NCBI RefSeq assembly: GCF_000829515.1
Contig: NZ_JXRR01000017.1
Coordinates: forward strand, 434,001-498,000
DNA from: Jeotgalibacillus campisalis
GTDB taxonomy: Bacteria; Bacillota; Bacilli; Bacillales; Jeotgalibacillaceae
Reading direction: 5' to 3'
Length of the DNA stretch: 64,000 bases
Position 1 is the first letter of the stretch, and each line of letters opens with the position of its first letter. A program made the position numbers and the translations under genes. Under the pieces are notes generated by a model. It was not told the DNA's origin, ran no database searches, and saw nothing but the letters and a program-made list of their open reading frames with translations. This document shows positions 19,004 to 28,503 of the stretch, in pieces.

Positions 19004-19813
19004 TTATTCTCTTCGTTTATTTTTTCCTAAAATGAATACCGGCTCAAGCTCTCCATCTTCGTAAATGAAGGAAAGAGCGGTAATCGGAACATGTCCATTG
19101 GCAAAGAAAGCCATAGCCATTTGCGCAAGCACATCAAACCCTGTTTCATTTCTCATATCACCGATAATTAATACATCCTGATGTGGAACGGCTACTGTCA
19201 TTTCACCTTCCATTTTCGCTGCCATTTCTTTAAGGAATGACTCATTTAATATCCTGCTTGCGTCGTAGCCGTCATTTGTGTTCATAAAATAAAATATATT
19301 CCCCGCAACTTCATCTTTTTTCACCTGGGTCGGGAGTGATCTTACGTTAAAAAGGGCCATTTCTTTTATTTGCTTTTTTGTCCACCCCTGCTTAGCCATA
19401 AATGCCTCATCAATTAACCGGTACGTATTGCCAAGATCTACGGCATAGAAGATGCGTGTTTCAGCAGTGTGCTCATCAAACACAAAGGAAACTCCTTCTG
19501 AATCTTCCACCGGGAATGAAGTGGAGCGGATAACAGGCAAAACCTGTTTTTGAGCTGATTCTACCTTTGTTTCCTTGCCCATAACATCAAGGGCTTCTTC
19601 AACATAATAGACAACTTCATCAATAGCCGCATCTTTCTTTTCATTCCATTTGCCAATCACGCTCGGAAGAGAGACTTCAATCCCTTTTTTCGTTTCATTA
19701 TTTTCAATTCGGATCTGATCTTTTTCACGGTCGTAGCTGATCGTTCGATCGTCTCGCTTAAGTCGATCTTCAAGCAACCGTTTCATTTTAATTGAATCCA
19801 TTTTTCCACTCAT
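19004..19813 (-). CDS. ytpQ: YtpQ, DUF1444 protein
   Basis: Cytoplasmic protein of unknown function, widely conserved in Bacillaceae and always near ytpP/ytpR in the genomes I know. It has no obvious catalytic motif; the C-terminal half contains [25 protein letters not shown] precedes the ATG. A hairpin between it and ytpP suggests it also has its own transcription start. Confidence 0.9.
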   Translation of the reverse strand: MSGKMDSIKMKRLLEDRLKRDDRTISYDREKDQIRIENNETKKGIEVSLPSVIGKWNEKKDAAIDEVVYYVEEALDVMGKETKVESAQKQVLPVIRSTSFPVEDSEGVSFVFDEHTAETRIFYAVDLGNTYRLIDEAFMAKQGWTKKQIKEMALFNVRSLPTQVKKDEVAGNIFYFMNTNDGYDASRILNESFLKEMAAKMEGEMTVAVPHQDVLIIGDMRNETGFDVLAQMAMAFFANGHVPITALSFIYEDGELEPVFILGKNKRRE

Positions 19814-19868
19814 TTTTTTCCTCCTGACTTAGGAGAGTGCTGTTTCATCCTACACTCTATTGTACATG

Positions 19869-19915
19869 AAAACGACCTGACCCTAAAGGAGAAATCCTTA
19901 CTCGGGAGCAGGCCG
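19869..19915 (-). terminator. Terminator between ytpP and ytpQ
   Basis: On the minus strand GGCCTG..CCC pairs with GGG.CAGGTC, followed by TTTTC. The stem is imperfect and the U-tract short, so read-through into ytpQR is likely. Confidence 0.55.
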
Positions 19916-19948
19916 GCATTTCATTTTAATTATTTGTCGATCTAACGA

Positions 19949-20266
19949 TTAAGCGTGCAATTCAGATAGAAAATTCTCGATTTGTTCTTGTGTTTTTCGC
20001 TCTTTTCCGACATAACGTCCTGTTTCACTGCCATTTTCAAATGCCACAAAGCTTGGAATCCCAAAAACATCTTGTTCAATGCAGAGGTCAATAAACTCAT
20101 CTCTGTCTACATACACAAATTCAATGTCCGAGAATTTTTTTTCTATTTCAGGCAAAACAGGGTCAATTACCCGGCAATCCGGACACCAGTCAGCTGAAAA
20201 CATAAAAACATGCTTACCGTTATTTTTAAATTCCATAAATTGTTCAACAGACTCAAGTTTTTTCAT
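19949..20266 (-). CDS. ytpP: Thioredoxin-like protein YtpP
   Basis: Thioredoxin fold with active site WCPDC (Cys28, Cys31) instead of WCGPC, and the cis-proline loop GIPSF. Probably a cytosolic dithiol-disulfide protein; its partner is unknown. Its ATG overlaps the stop of the upstream membrane-protein gene (ATGA), so the two are translationally coupled. Confidence 0.92.
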   Translation of the reverse strand: MKKLESVEQFMEFKNNGKHVFMFSADWCPDCRVIDPVLPEIEKKFSDIEFVYVDRDEFIDLCIEQDVFGIPSFVAFENGSETGRYVGKERKTQEQIENFLSELHA

Positions 20267-21282
20267 TTTTCGCTGCCTCCAGTATGAATTTTCATTTGAC
20301 CTTCTTTGATCAGGCCTATTTTTCTCATATACTGAGATAGTAACAGGGCAATGACAATTGGTCCAATAAAATGCAGCAAAATAACCTGAATCATCACTTC
20401 AGTAGTGAACCCCATCGTTTGAAACGTCATAATCTGCCCCACAAATCCACTAGTTCCCATACCTGCACCAGGTGCATTGTTTTCCATAATCCATATGGTT
20501 GTACCGATTGGCGCCATGAGCATGCCCGCGATTGTTGGAGGAAGAAGAATGAGAGGGTTGCGCAAAATATTGGGAACCTGAAGCATGGAAGTCCCCATGC
20601 CCTGAGCAATCAGCCCGCTGAATTTATTTTCCCTGTAGCTGGCAACAGCAAAACCGACCATTTGTGCACTGCATCCAATGGTTGCCGCACCTGCAGCGAT
20701 TCCACTTAAATCAAGCATTAATGCAATAGCAAGACTTGAGATAGGCGCGGTCAAGGCAAGTCCCATCAGCATCGCCACCAGCATTCCCATCATAATGGGG
20801 CGCTGATCCGTTGCCCATACAATCCATCCCCCGAATGATGTCATAAAATCTGCAATAAACGGTCCGATATAGGCAGCTGCAGAGTATCCTGCTGCAATCG
20901 TGACAAATGGCGTAACAATAATGTCAATTTTGGTTGATTGACTTGCCAGTTTGCCAATCTCTGTTGAAAAAAGTGCAGCAACGTAGGCTCCCGCAGGTCC
21001 TCCTAGTGAGTACCCTGCAGCACCTGTCACAGCTGCGGCAAATAATACAAGCGGAGGCGCTTTTAAACCATAGGCTACCGCCACACCAATTGCAGGTCCA
21101 GTCATGCTCATCGCAAGAGCACCCATTTCTTCAAAAAACGGAAGATTAAACTGTTCTCCAGCAGTTTTAATAATAAGCCCTATTATAAGAGATCCAAAAA
21201 GTCCTAAAGCCATATAGCTTAATCCATCGAGTAAATACGTTTTAAATGACAAGCGTATTCCTTTTTTCTGCAGCCATTTCAT
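20263..21282 (-). CDS. PfoR-like PTS EIIC-type membrane protein
   Basis: Integral membrane protein of the PTS_EIIC_2/PfoR family, with about nine hydrophobic segments and many Gly/Ala motifs (GAAGYSLGGPAGAY, LTAPISSLAIA). No EIIA, EIIB or sugar gene lies nearby, so the substrate is unknown and classical phosphotransferase function is doubtful. PfoR was first described as a toxin regulator in Clostridium perfringens. Here it shares an ATGA overlap with ytpP. Confidence 0.82.
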   Translation of the reverse strand: MKWLQKKGIRLSFKTYLLDGLSYMALGLFGSLIIGLIIKTAGEQFNLPFFEEMGALAMSMTGPAIGVAVAYGLKAPPLVLFAAAVTGAAGYSLGGPAGAYVAALFSTEIGKLASQSTKIDIIVTPFVTIAAGYSAAAYIGPFIADFMTSFGGWIVWATDQRPIMMGMLVAMLMGLALTAPISSLAIALMLDLSGIAAGAATIGCSAQMVGFAVASYRENKFSGLIAQGMGTSMLQVPNILRNPLILLPPTIAGMLMAPIGTTIWIMENNAPGAGMGTSGFVGQIMTFQTMGFTTEVMIQVILLHFIGPIVIALLLSQYMRKIGLIKEGQMKIHTGGSEK

Positions 21283-21394
21283 CCTCTATCCCCCATTCTC
21301 GTCACAACACTAGTGTAAAGACACATGTCAAAGTTGTAAAGAACCTTTGATTTAATAAAGCAGACGTCAATTGAGACAGGAAAATCTTTATAGT

Positions 21395-21423
21395 AAAAAA
21401 AAAGACTTCTATAAAAGAAGTCT
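21395..21423 (-). terminator. Terminator after lipoprotein gene
   Basis: AGACTTCT (21403-21410) pairs with AGAAGTCT (21416-21423), with a long T-run on the minus strand. Confidence 0.85.
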
Positions 21424-21455
21424 AAACTAAATGGTTAAGATAACAAACGATGATT

Positions 21456-21968
21456 TTATTTATCCTGCCATTCAACAGAACGTGCGGTTTCCATCATCCA
21501 CTTAGCCTTTTTAGATAAATCCCCTAACGATGAGACTGTCGTAAGCTTTACATAATCTGCACCCGTTACAAGTTCATACTTTTCTTCCTCTACCTGCCTT
21601 ACAAGAACATAACCAAAGCGGCCGTCTTCTGTAAATGTTTCATTTACAAGCCAAGATTCTTCAGTAGCTGTCGTCATGTGATAAACACTTTCATTTCCTG
21701 CTTCGGTATTGCGGTGATGAAAAAGAACGAAGGGATCATTCCCTTTTTCTAAAACAATATTATGCTGATCTTCTTCTTCAATCGATGTATTAAATGGCAG
21801 ACGAAAAGACAGCTCATCAATTTCTTCATTCGTGTTTTTGGGCTGATCTTGAAAAATTTCTTTCACTTCATCAATCGTTTTCTTTTTTTCTTCTTCGATT
21901 GATGGACTGCATGCAACTATAACAGCAGATAAACTTAAAATCGCTGTTAATAAGAGTGCTTTTTTCAC
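21456..21968 (-). CDS. Putative lipoprotein, unknown function
   Basis: A signal sequence with lipobox VIVAC directs lipid attachment at the cysteine near residue 20. An acidic linker and a compact beta-rich domain follow (LSFRLPFNTSIEEEDQHNIV to the end). Starts at GTG behind AGGAGG. No family is recognised; short Bacillus lipoproteins of this kind are common. Confidence 0.75.
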   Translation of the reverse strand: MKKALLLTAILSLSAVIVACSPSIEEEKKKTIDEVKEIFQDQPKNTNEEIDELSFRLPFNTSIEEEDQHNIVLEKGNDPFVLFHHRNTEAGNESVYHMTTATEESWLVNETFTEDGRFGYVLVRQVEEEKYELVTGADYVKLTTVSSLGDLSKKAKWMMETARSVEWQDK

Positions 21969-22113
21969 GATTTGTTCCTCCTACATCTGTAAAAATGCTT
22001 CGTCTCTCATGATACCTGTTCTCTCTATCATTTGACAATAGAATATGGCAGACAATTTTTAGCAAGATTCTGATTATGATATACTAAGGAAAAATAGGTA
22101 GAGGAGTGGTATT

Positions 22114-22560
22114 TTGGAATTAACCATTTACTTAGCAGGAGAAATTCACAGCAACTGGCGAAAGCAGCTTACATCTATGGCGAAAGAGCTCCCTTGGACG
22201 CTGCATTTTGTCGGTCCAATGGAAAATCATGAGCGCTCCGATCACATCGGGGAAGAAATTTTAGGAGAACAGCCGAACTCTATTTTTAAGGACGATGCAG
22301 CTTCAGCAATGAATAATCTGCGCACAGAAGTGCTTTTACAAAAATCTGATCTCGTCATTGCGTTGTTTGGTGAACAATACAAGCAGTGGAATACAGCTAT
22401 GGACGCGAGTGCTGCTCTCACTCTGCATAAACCGCTGATCTTAATCCGCCCGGAAAAACTTCACCATGCACTTAAAGAACTTTCTAGAAAAGCAAGTGTA
22501 ACGGTTGAAACACCTGAACAGGCACTACAGGCAATTTCCTATATCTTTGAAGAAAATTAA
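22114..22560 (+). CDS. ytoQ: YtoQ family protein
   Basis: A 148-aa protein matching the YtoQ family (nucleoside-2-deoxyribosyltransferase-like fold; function not established). Conserved features: IYLAGEIHSNWR, FVGPMENHERSD and DLVIALFGEQYKQWNTAMD. Starts at TTG with GAGGAG (22101-22106) suitably spaced. An extended -10 (TGATATACT) ends at 22085 and may be its promoter. Confidence 0.9.
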   Translation: MELTIYLAGEIHSNWRKQLTSMAKELPWTLHFVGPMENHERSDHIGEEILGEQPNSIFKDDAASAMNNLRTEVLLQKSDLVIALFGEQYKQWNTAMDASAALTLHKPLILIRPEKLHHALKELSRKASVTVETPEQALQAISYIFEEN

Positions 22561-22639
22561 ACAAATAGGTCGGAGAGCTCAAATCTACTTGCCTTTTTTG
22601 CTGCTATTTAACTACCAAGTTTAAGGAGAGCAATCGCGT

Positions 22640-23278
22640 ATGGAAATAACGAGGTATGAAAAAAAGGGGTATCAGGATTTAACGGTCCCTTATACGTTCT
22701 TTAAGCAGCAAAAGCCTAAGGGACTGCTTATCGTCCTTCCAGGTCTTGGCTATACTGCCCAAGCCCCGCTTCTGCATTATTCTACGGGGATCTATTTGAA
22801 TAGAGGCTACGATGTCCTTCAAATAAACTACCGCTACTCGAACCCCGAATATGACCATTTCACTCAATCTGAATTAATTAACGCTCTAAATTCTGATCCA
22901 CAGAAAATCATTTCTACCATAGCAGGCAACAGATCTTATAGTGATTTCTATTTAATCGGCAAATCTCTTGGAACCATTGCAGTCAGTTCCTTTTTGAAAC
23001 TTGAAATGTTCAGGCAGGCAAAGGCAATATGGATGACACCTTTGCTTCATAGAGAGGATGTTCATGCTGCCATGTTGAATCACACTGAGGCAAGTTTATG
23101 CTTTATTGGCAGTGAGGATCCCTATTATGAAGAAGAGCGATTTAGTCAATTAAATACCAACCCTGATCTATCCACTTATTGCATTCCTAAAGCAGATCAT
23201 TCACTCGAAATAAAACATGATACGCATGGCTCCATCAACATTCTTAACAGTATAATGGACCAAATCCATTCATTTTAA
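22640..23278 (+). CDS. Alpha/beta hydrolase
   Basis: Small serine hydrolase, 212 aa. The nucleophile elbow is GKSLG (Ser109); Asp160 in GSEDPYY and His187 in KADHSLE complete a plausible triad. The N-terminal strand reads LLIVLPGLGYTAQAP. Substrate unknown. It follows ytoQ by about 80 bases on the same strand and may share its transcript. Confidence 0.82.
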   Translation: MEITRYEKKGYQDLTVPYTFFKQQKPKGLLIVLPGLGYTAQAPLLHYSTGIYLNRGYDVLQINYRYSNPEYDHFTQSELINALNSDPQKIISTIAGNRSYSDFYLIGKSLGTIAVSSFLKLEMFRQAKAIWMTPLLHREDVHAAMLNHTEASLCFIGSEDPYYEEERFSQLNTNPDLSTYCIPKADHSLEIKHDTHGSINILNSIMDQIHSF

Positions 23279-23311
23279 AAATTACACATCTAACCGAATA
23301 TTTAACCATTC

Positions 23312-23366
23312 AAAAATAAACATCCCGGTCCAGCCAACGAAGGCTTGAGCCGGGATTTATTTTTTC
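23312..23366. terminator. Bidirectional terminator
   Basis: ATCCCGG pairs with CCGGGAT, with inner CAGCC/GGCTTG pairing and A/T tracts on both sides. It lies between the convergent hydrolase and DUF2207 genes. Confidence 0.8.
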
Positions 23367-23371
23367 TTTTG

Positions 23372-25075
23372 TTAAAAGGCTCCAGAGCCTCCGCCGCCCC
23401 CTCCGACACCGCCTCCTCCAGCACCTGACGCGGAGGAATTAGATGAACTTTGGATAGAAGCAGACTCATTAGCTGAGTGAAAGCTTGGACCTGCAACTGC
23501 AGACAGGACCGCAATCGTTGAAATATCTACTGAATAAGCTGTTGAAACGGCAGAAGGGATTGGTTTAAAAGCGGAAAGGAGCTTATCATTTTTATCGATT
23601 ATATCTTTGTCATTTGAGCCCAAACCGTATAAATACATTCTCATCTTGTCATCCTCAGACCATTTTTCCCATTCTTGATTAGACGTATTAGTATAACTCC
23701 GCTTCGCTTCTATCCACTCATTTCTAATCTGTACTCCTTTAACCGTTCTCGGTGAGTAGGCTATAGCATACACAACGGCTGCAATAATTAGCAGTATGGT
23801 AAAAAACATTTCTGCAAATAAGCCGTGTAAAGGAAATAGAACGGCTAAGGGCAAGAGAATAAGTGATGAAAATCCTGCTGCAAGCCGGTGTTTCGTCTTG
23901 TTCTCAAACAGCTGACGGTCTTTCACTTCACGGTGTACAGCTTCTTTCCATCTCGTCTCCGAACTCTGGTATTCAGTATGGTTTTCCGTTTCAGAGGTAT
24001 ACTTTTCAAGCTCTTGTAAAGTGAACTCTTCCCCGCTCCCGATTTCACCAAAAAGCCAATCGAGAAGAATCTCTTCATGTTCGTTTACATCTATCCTGTG
24101 AGCAATCCTGTATGAACTTTCATCGCGTTGAATAACGTTTCCTTTTCGTACTAAATTTAATAATGATGCGCCTATTGCTTCATTGGGCAACAGTGAATTC
24201 ATATACGCAATTAAAGCGGGCAGGGACAATGTCTCAGGTGGAAGAGCCCCTTTTGAAGCAGTCAAATTCTGTGCTTCCTTTTGAACTGCTTTTGATCGCT
24301 TTAGACCCCTTATGATCAAAAAGAAAAGGTATAGTCCATAGATGACGAGAATAGGAATACCAATCATCGCGATCAGATCACGGCGGTCATTATAAGTAGC
24401 AGCCTCCTGTTCAAGGGACTGTTCTGCTGCTGCTAATTGAGCACGAAGATCTTCTTCTGTGTTAACAATAGAAGAACTGAATATCTCTGCATCCCAGGCG
24501 GCTCGAATATCCCCTTTTGTTTCAGCCGGAACTTTTCCATATTCATATACGACGGTTCCGTTATCTTGAATGGTCTCTTTATTAAAAGCGCGGTCGTAGC
24601 CAAACGCTATCACATCACTTGTTGATGACGGGGGCACCAAAGTAATAGACAGGTTTTCATAGTCCGATTCATTAACATCTCCAAAAAAAGCCCAATAAAA
24701 TTCCGCAAGATCGCCGTTTGATTGTATAACATTGGATATGGTATACGTAATGGTGACTTCAATGATTTCATCGTCTCCAGATCGGTATATGCGATAAAGA
24801 TCATTTTCAGCAGATAGATCCAGTTCTTTCCCACTCTCGGTTGCTTTTACATTTTCGATAGCCGAACCCTCTTTTGGCGCCAACTGACGGGTTATCCCAT
24901 TAAATTCACTGTCAAAATCATACGTATGCGTCTCGGTAACTTCTACTTCACCTGATTCCTGAAATTCTGCTAAAATCTCAGACTGTGAGATTGAGTAGTC
25001 AACCGCATGCCCTTTATGTGGAAACATAAAAAACAGAACGGCGATTAAAAGTGGAATCCATTTACTCACTTTCAT
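23372..25075 (-). CDS. DUF2207 membrane protein
   Basis: Secreted N-terminal DUF2207 domain (signal peptide about residues 1-25, then VDYSISQSEILAEFQ), a transmembrane helix near residue 240, a cytoplasmic region and two more helices near 400-445. The C-terminus is a Gly/Ser-rich run ending GSGAF. Function unknown; glycine-rich tails are common in this family. The ATG at 25075 (567 aa) is preferred because GGGAAGGTG precedes it; the GTG at 25084 is part of that site. Confidence 0.88.
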   Translation of the reverse strand: MKVSKWIPLLIAVLFFMFPHKGHAVDYSISQSEILAEFQESGEVEVTETHTYDFDSEFNGITRQLAPKEGSAIENVKATESGKELDLSAENDLYRIYRSGDDEIIEVTITYTISNVIQSNGDLAEFYWAFFGDVNESDYENLSITLVPPSSTSDVIAFGYDRAFNKETIQDNGTVVYEYGKVPAETKGDIRAAWDAEIFSSSIVNTEEDLRAQLAAAEQSLEQEAATYNDRRDLIAMIGIPILVIYGLYLFFLIIRGLKRSKAVQKEAQNLTASKGALPPETLSLPALIAYMNSLLPNEAIGASLLNLVRKGNVIQRDESSYRIAHRIDVNEHEEILLDWLFGEIGSGEEFTLQELEKYTSETENHTEYQSSETRWKEAVHREVKDRQLFENKTKHRLAAGFSSLILLPLAVLFPLHGLFAEMFFTILLIIAAVVYAIAYSPRTVKGVQIRNEWIEAKRSYTNTSNQEWEKWSEDDKMRMYLYGLGSNDKDIIDKNDKLLSAFKPIPSAVSTAYSVDISTIAVLSAVAGPSFHSANESASIQSSSNSSASGAGGGGVGGGGGGSGAF

Positions 25076-25141
25076 GGTCTTCACCTTCCCTCTCTAATAA
25101 GCTTTACGGAAAAGAGCTGAAGAAAGTTTCATCTGGTTTTA

Positions 25142-25507
25142 TTAGGAGCGGGGAAACGAATCTTTCATAAAGTGGGCAGGGCTTAATTTTTCACTTTCAA
25201 TAACAATGGCCATCAGGCCGTTCTCTGTTCTTGTTTCATGCCACTCATCTTTCTCCCAAAAGACAGCATCTCCTGCTGTAACAAAGGAGTACTTTTCATC
25301 TTTACATCGCACTTCTCCTTCACCATTTACGATCAGAAGCAGCTGCGGCATGACGGCTTGATGGTACCCGATCACTCCATTTTCTTCTAAATGCATGCAC
25401 CCGATCATAGAAGGGCTGCTTGTTTTCAGAATTTGGGACAAGACAAAATCTGATTGAAAAGCTTCAATTCTTTTTCCGGTTTCTTTTGTAAAAGAAAAAA
25501 ATTTCAA
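25142..25507 (-). CDS. Cupin-domain protein
   Basis: Single cupin barrel of about 121 aa with the short motif GYHQAVMPQLLLIVNGEGE and a second motif around AGDAVFWEKDEWHET. Likely binds a metal and a small ligand; function unknown. The TTG at 25507 is chosen because AGGAGGG (25514-25520) lies six bases upstream and the protein then begins LKFFSFTKETG. An ATG at 25543 would add 12 residues but lacks spacing. Confidence 0.78.
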   Translation of the reverse strand: MKFFSFTKETGKRIEAFQSDFVLSQILKTSSPSMIGCMHLEENGVIGYHQAVMPQLLLIVNGEGEVRCKDEKYSFVTAGDAVFWEKDEWHETRTENGLMAIVIESEKLSPAHFMKDSFPRS

Positions 25508-25555
25508 CTCTTTCCCTCCTCTGAAAAAATCACTCTCGTTCATTTCCTCTTCAAT

Positions 25556-25592
25556 CAGACGCTTTCCGTGCAGCGGGAGGTGAGACGTTCTT
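25556..25592 (+). repeat. Possible remnant of the palindromic repeat family
   Basis: GACGCTTTCCGTGCAGCGGG followed by AGGTGAG resembles the left core of the 63156-63313 element. The rest of the spacer has no matching right arm, so this would be a decayed fragment. The gap also holds the terminator at 25657. Confidence 0.35.
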
Positions 25593-25656
25593 CCCCCTTA
25601 CCTCTTATTAAACGCAGCGCTTGAAGTGAGTTTCCGTGGTCAGACGCTAAAAGATA

Positions 25657-25706
25657 TAAAAAAATAGGATCGCCTCCGCATTGCTTATTCCTGAAGGCGA
25701 TCCTAT
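25657..25706 (-). terminator. Terminator after DUF84 gene
   Basis: A perfect 12-bp stem ATAGGATCGCCT/AGGCGATCCTAT (25664-25675, 25695-25706), with a T-run on the minus strand. Confidence 0.87.
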
Positions 25707-25728
25707 ATAGGTTAACTGGTTATAATTC

Positions 25729-26289
25729 TTAGCGTTTTTCAATCTGTTTTTCTTTGCCGCTTTTGATTTCCCATTGGCCATAAAGAAGTGCAACGATATG
25801 TGAAAACATTTCAGCCCGTGTCATACGGCCATTGGTAAAGATCCCTATGGCGCCTTCTTGCTGGCGTATATCTTTTCTTTGGCTGAAGCTTTCCATAACA
25901 GGGCCAAGTTCTTTTCCTGCTCGTAACTCGTCAGCTACTGCATTCGGCAGAAGAATCCTTGCTCCTCCTGCAAAAATGGGCGCGTTCATGTTTTTATCTT
26001 TTAGGGCTCCCCAGTTGCACAGGAAAAGGCCGTGAGACGTCTCAATGACGCCTCCTTCTAAGCCAATTCCAATCTGTGCGTGAGGAGAGGATAGCAGCGC
26101 ATTGCTTGCACGATTAACTGCGCCAGCCATTGTTTCTTCGTCTCCAAGAGGCTGTTCGCTTACTTCCGATGAAACAGCATACGCCTCCAGTTGAAAAGGA
26201 GCATCGGCCATCGACCGGAGTGATTTCTCTATCGCTGCTATTTTTGCTTTATTTTTTGTTCCCGCTGCAATAACAATAGAATCAGACAT
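25729..26289 (-). CDS. DUF84 / YjjX-type inosine-xanthosine triphosphatase
   Basis: NTPase that removes non-canonical ITP/XTP in E. coli YjjX; the same role is inferred here. Family hallmarks: IVIAAGTKNKAKIAAIE at the N-terminus, GDEETMAGAVNRA and GIGLEGGV. The start follows the M42 peptidase stop by five bases with no strong ribosome site, so translation is probably coupled to ytoP. Confidence 0.85.
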   Translation of the reverse strand: MSDSIVIAAGTKNKAKIAAIEKSLRSMADAPFQLEAYAVSSEVSEQPLGDEETMAGAVNRASNALLSSPHAQIGIGLEGGVIETSHGLFLCNWGALKDKNMNAPIFAGGARILLPNAVADELRAGKELGPVMESFSQRKDIRQQEGAIGIFTNGRMTRAEMFSHIVALLYGQWEIKSGKEKQIEKR

Positions 26290-26294
26290 TGGTC

Positions 26295-27368
26295 TTATGA
26301 ATTTTGACGGATCGCTTCAATAGTTGATCGATCGCAGGATTTTACGAGTTTAACAAGCAGTTCTTTTGCTGCCGCATAATCGTCTATATGAATCATGGAA
26401 GCATGTGTATGAATGTATCGTGAGCATATACCCACCACTGCACTTGGCACACCTTCATTTGAAGTATGAACACGGCCCGCATCTGTTCCACCTGCAGAGA
26501 CAAAATATTGATATGGAATACTGTTGGATTCCGCTGTATCAAGAACAAATTCTCTCATGCCCCGGTGCGTAACCATACTGCGGTCAAGAATACGCAAAAG
26601 TGTTCCTTTACCCAGCTGTCCGAATTCATTTTTGTCTCCTGTCATATCATTCGCAGGACTCGCATCCATCGCGAAGAAAATATCCGGGTTAATAAGATTT
26701 GCTGCTGTCTGTGCTCCTCTCAGGCCGACTTCCTCCTGAACAGTTGCTCCGCTGTAAAGAGTCGAGTTAAGTGATTCTCCCTGCAGTTCTTTCAGCAGTT
26801 CAATGGAGAGACCGCAGCCGTAGCGGTTGTCCCAGGCTTTGGCTAAAATCTTTTTGTTGTTAGCCATCGGTGTAAACGGGCAGATCGGTACAATCTGCTG
26901 ACCTAAACGGATGCCCATAGATTCAGCATCCTTCTTGTCATCAGCTCCTACATCAATCAGCATATTTTTAATATCCATTGGTTTTGCCCGTTTCTCGGGA
27001 CTTAATAGATGGGGAGGTATGGAGCCAATTACACCGGTTACCGGAGCTGCATCTGTTATGATTTCAACTCGCTGTGCAAGCAGCACCTGGCTCCACCATC
27101 CGCCAAGCGTCTGAAAGCGCAGCATGCCGTTTTCCGTGATGCCTGTTACCATAAAGCCCACTTCGTCCATATGTCCTGCTGCCATTACAACAGGTCCATC
27201 TTGAGGGCCTTTTTTTAAACCAAATAGGCTTCCTAGTCCGTCCTGTACGATTTCATCTGAATATTTTGAGAGTTCCTGTTTCATAAAAGCGCGGACAGCA
27301 TGCTCATTGCCTGGTGCGCCTGGAAGCTCAGTTAACGTTTTAAATAAGTCTAATGTATCTTGATTCAC
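26295..27368 (-). CDS. ytoP: M42 family aminopeptidase YtoP
   Basis: Cytosolic di-metal aminopeptidase of the tetrahedral TET type. Metal-site and catalytic segments: [44 protein letters not shown] and [11 protein letters not shown]. 357 aa, as in B. subtilis. Starts at GTG behind GAGAGGGG. First gene of a unit with the DUF84 protein; divergent from ytzB. Confidence 0.94.
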   Translation of the reverse strand: MNQDTLDLFKTLTELPGAPGNEHAVRAFMKQELSKYSDEIVQDGLGSLFGLKKGPQDGPVVMAAGHMDEVGFMVTGITENGMLRFQTLGGWWSQVLLAQRVEIITDAAPVTGVIGSIPPHLLSPEKRAKPMDIKNMLIDVGADDKKDAESMGIRLGQQIVPICPFTPMANNKKILAKAWDNRYGCGLSIELLKELQGESLNSTLYSGATVQEEVGLRGAQTAANLINPDIFFAMDASPANDMTGDKNEFGQLGKGTLLRILDRSMVTHRGMREFVLDTAESNSIPYQYFVSAGGTDAGRVHTSNEGVPSAVVGICSRYIHTHASMIHIDDYAAAKELLVKLVKSCDRSTIEAIRQNS

Positions 27369-27450
27369 AAAAAAATCCCCTCTCGTTTTTACCTGCTATA
27401 TGTACATTCATTTTTATTTTACAGAACTTTCTTTCGACTTGCCACTCTTA

Positions 27451-27502
27451 AGAAGAATTCTAAGCGATTGGCAAAGATAGGTGATTTACTTAGAAGAATT
27501 CT
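27451..27502 (+). promoter_or_regulatory. Direct repeat in the ytoP-ytzB divergent region
   Basis: The 11-mer AGAAGAATTCT occurs at 27451-27461 and 27492-27502, 41 bp apart (about four helical turns), directly upstream of a TATACT -10-like hexamer for ytzB. Spacing and placement suggest paired binding of an unknown regulator. Confidence 0.4.
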
Positions 27503-27543
27503 GTATACTTAGGATAGTTTGAGCAATTCGGAGGTGAGATCAA

Positions 27544-27855
27544 ATGAATTGGAAGGATGTTACGGTTGGAGCAGTTGCAGGACTTGCTGCTGGAATCGCA
27601 ATCAGTCAAGGTACTTCAAAAGCCGTTTCTGTACCTGCTGATAAAGTGCTTCAGGACGTCAAAAATCAATTTAAAAAACGCGGATCAATCGATGGTTCGT
27701 GGATTCAGATGAAACCCGAAGAGCATGAAATACTCGCTATAAAAAATCAGGTTTACCGGGGCGGAATATCCCGTCACCAGGGAAATGAGTTAGAGCAGTT
27801 TGAATTTATTGCTGATGCAAAAACCGGTACTGTAATGAATGTTTATAAAGTTTAA
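27544..27855 (+). CDS. ytzB: YtzB, small PepSY-like protein
   Basis: A 103-aa protein with an N-terminal Gly/Ala hydrophobic segment (about residues 8-24) and a domain resembling PepSY (GSWIQMKPEEHEI to TGTVMNVYKV). Function unknown. GGAGGTGAG is ideally placed, and the gene keeps its B. subtilis position divergent from ytoP. Confidence 0.9.
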   Translation: MNWKDVTVGAVAGLAAGIAISQGTSKAVSVPADKVLQDVKNQFKKRGSIDGSWIQMKPEEHEILAIKNQVYRGGISRHQGNELEQFEFIADAKTGTVMNVYKV

Positions 27856-27860
27856 GTTTA

Positions 27861-27898
27861 AAAGATTCTTGTCTTAAATGGGACAGGAATCTTTTTTT
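27861..27898 (+). terminator. Terminator after ytzB
   Basis: AAAGATTCTTGTC pairs with GACAGGAATCTTT (one mismatch), followed by seven T. Confidence 0.88.
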
Positions 27899-27993
27899 GC
27901 AATGCCCTTTGATCACTCTTTATTTTTTATCTAAACTCCATCTTGATTTTCTATTTACATCTTCACAAGAGAAGCTTTTATAGAATAAACTGT

Positions 27994-28389
27994 CTATACA
28001 CTTTTCCGCCACACGCCTCCTGCGCACGAGTCAAATCCGCTACTCCTATAAAAATCCTTATGATCATATGCAAATGTTACGGTCACGATCTCTAAGCCGG
28101 TCCGTTCAGCTTCTTGAAGCAATGCTGAAACCAACTGCTTCCCAAGACCCTGCTTTTGATAAAAGGGATGGATCAGGATATCTTCCATATAACCGTGTTC
28201 AAGCCCAGTCCCTGCTACATACCCAAATCCAATTAATAGACCTTTTTCATTACGTATAGCCGCCCAGAAAGTACAGCAGCCGAACAGCGCTGGATAATCT
28301 CTATCCCGCCTCGCCCATCCAACTGCTTCCCTGAGATCAGGCACTTCAGAATCACGAATTTCACTATTGATTTCGGGTAAACGATTCAT
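27994..28389 (-). CDS. GNAT acetyltransferase
   Basis: A 131-aa N-acetyltransferase. The acetyl-CoA loop HPFYQKQGLGKQLV matches motif A; EDILIHP and VTFAYDHKDFYRSSGF give the flanking strands. Substrate unknown. Strong AGGAGGT site. Single-gene unit between ytzB and ytnP. Confidence 0.87.
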   Translation of the reverse strand: MNRLPEINSEIRDSEVPDLREAVGWARRDRDYPALFGCCTFWAAIRNEKGLLIGFGYVAGTGLEHGYMEDILIHPFYQKQGLGKQLVSALLQEAERTGLEIVTVTFAYDHKDFYRSSGFDSCAGGVWRKSV

Positions 28390-28438
28390 TTTCTATACCT
28401 CCTGTTTTCTTTTAGTTATCCCTGGAGAAGGTAATCGC

Positions 28439-28471
28439 AAAAAACTGCAGCGCATATTAAAAGCGCTGCAG
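28439..28471 (-). terminator. Terminator after ytnP
   Basis: CTGCAGCGC pairs perfectly with GCGCTGCAG (28445-28453, 28463-28471); the minus strand ends in six T. Confidence 0.87.
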
Positions 28472-28503
28472 GCAGTAGAAATACTCTAAATCTTTACAAT
28501 TGA

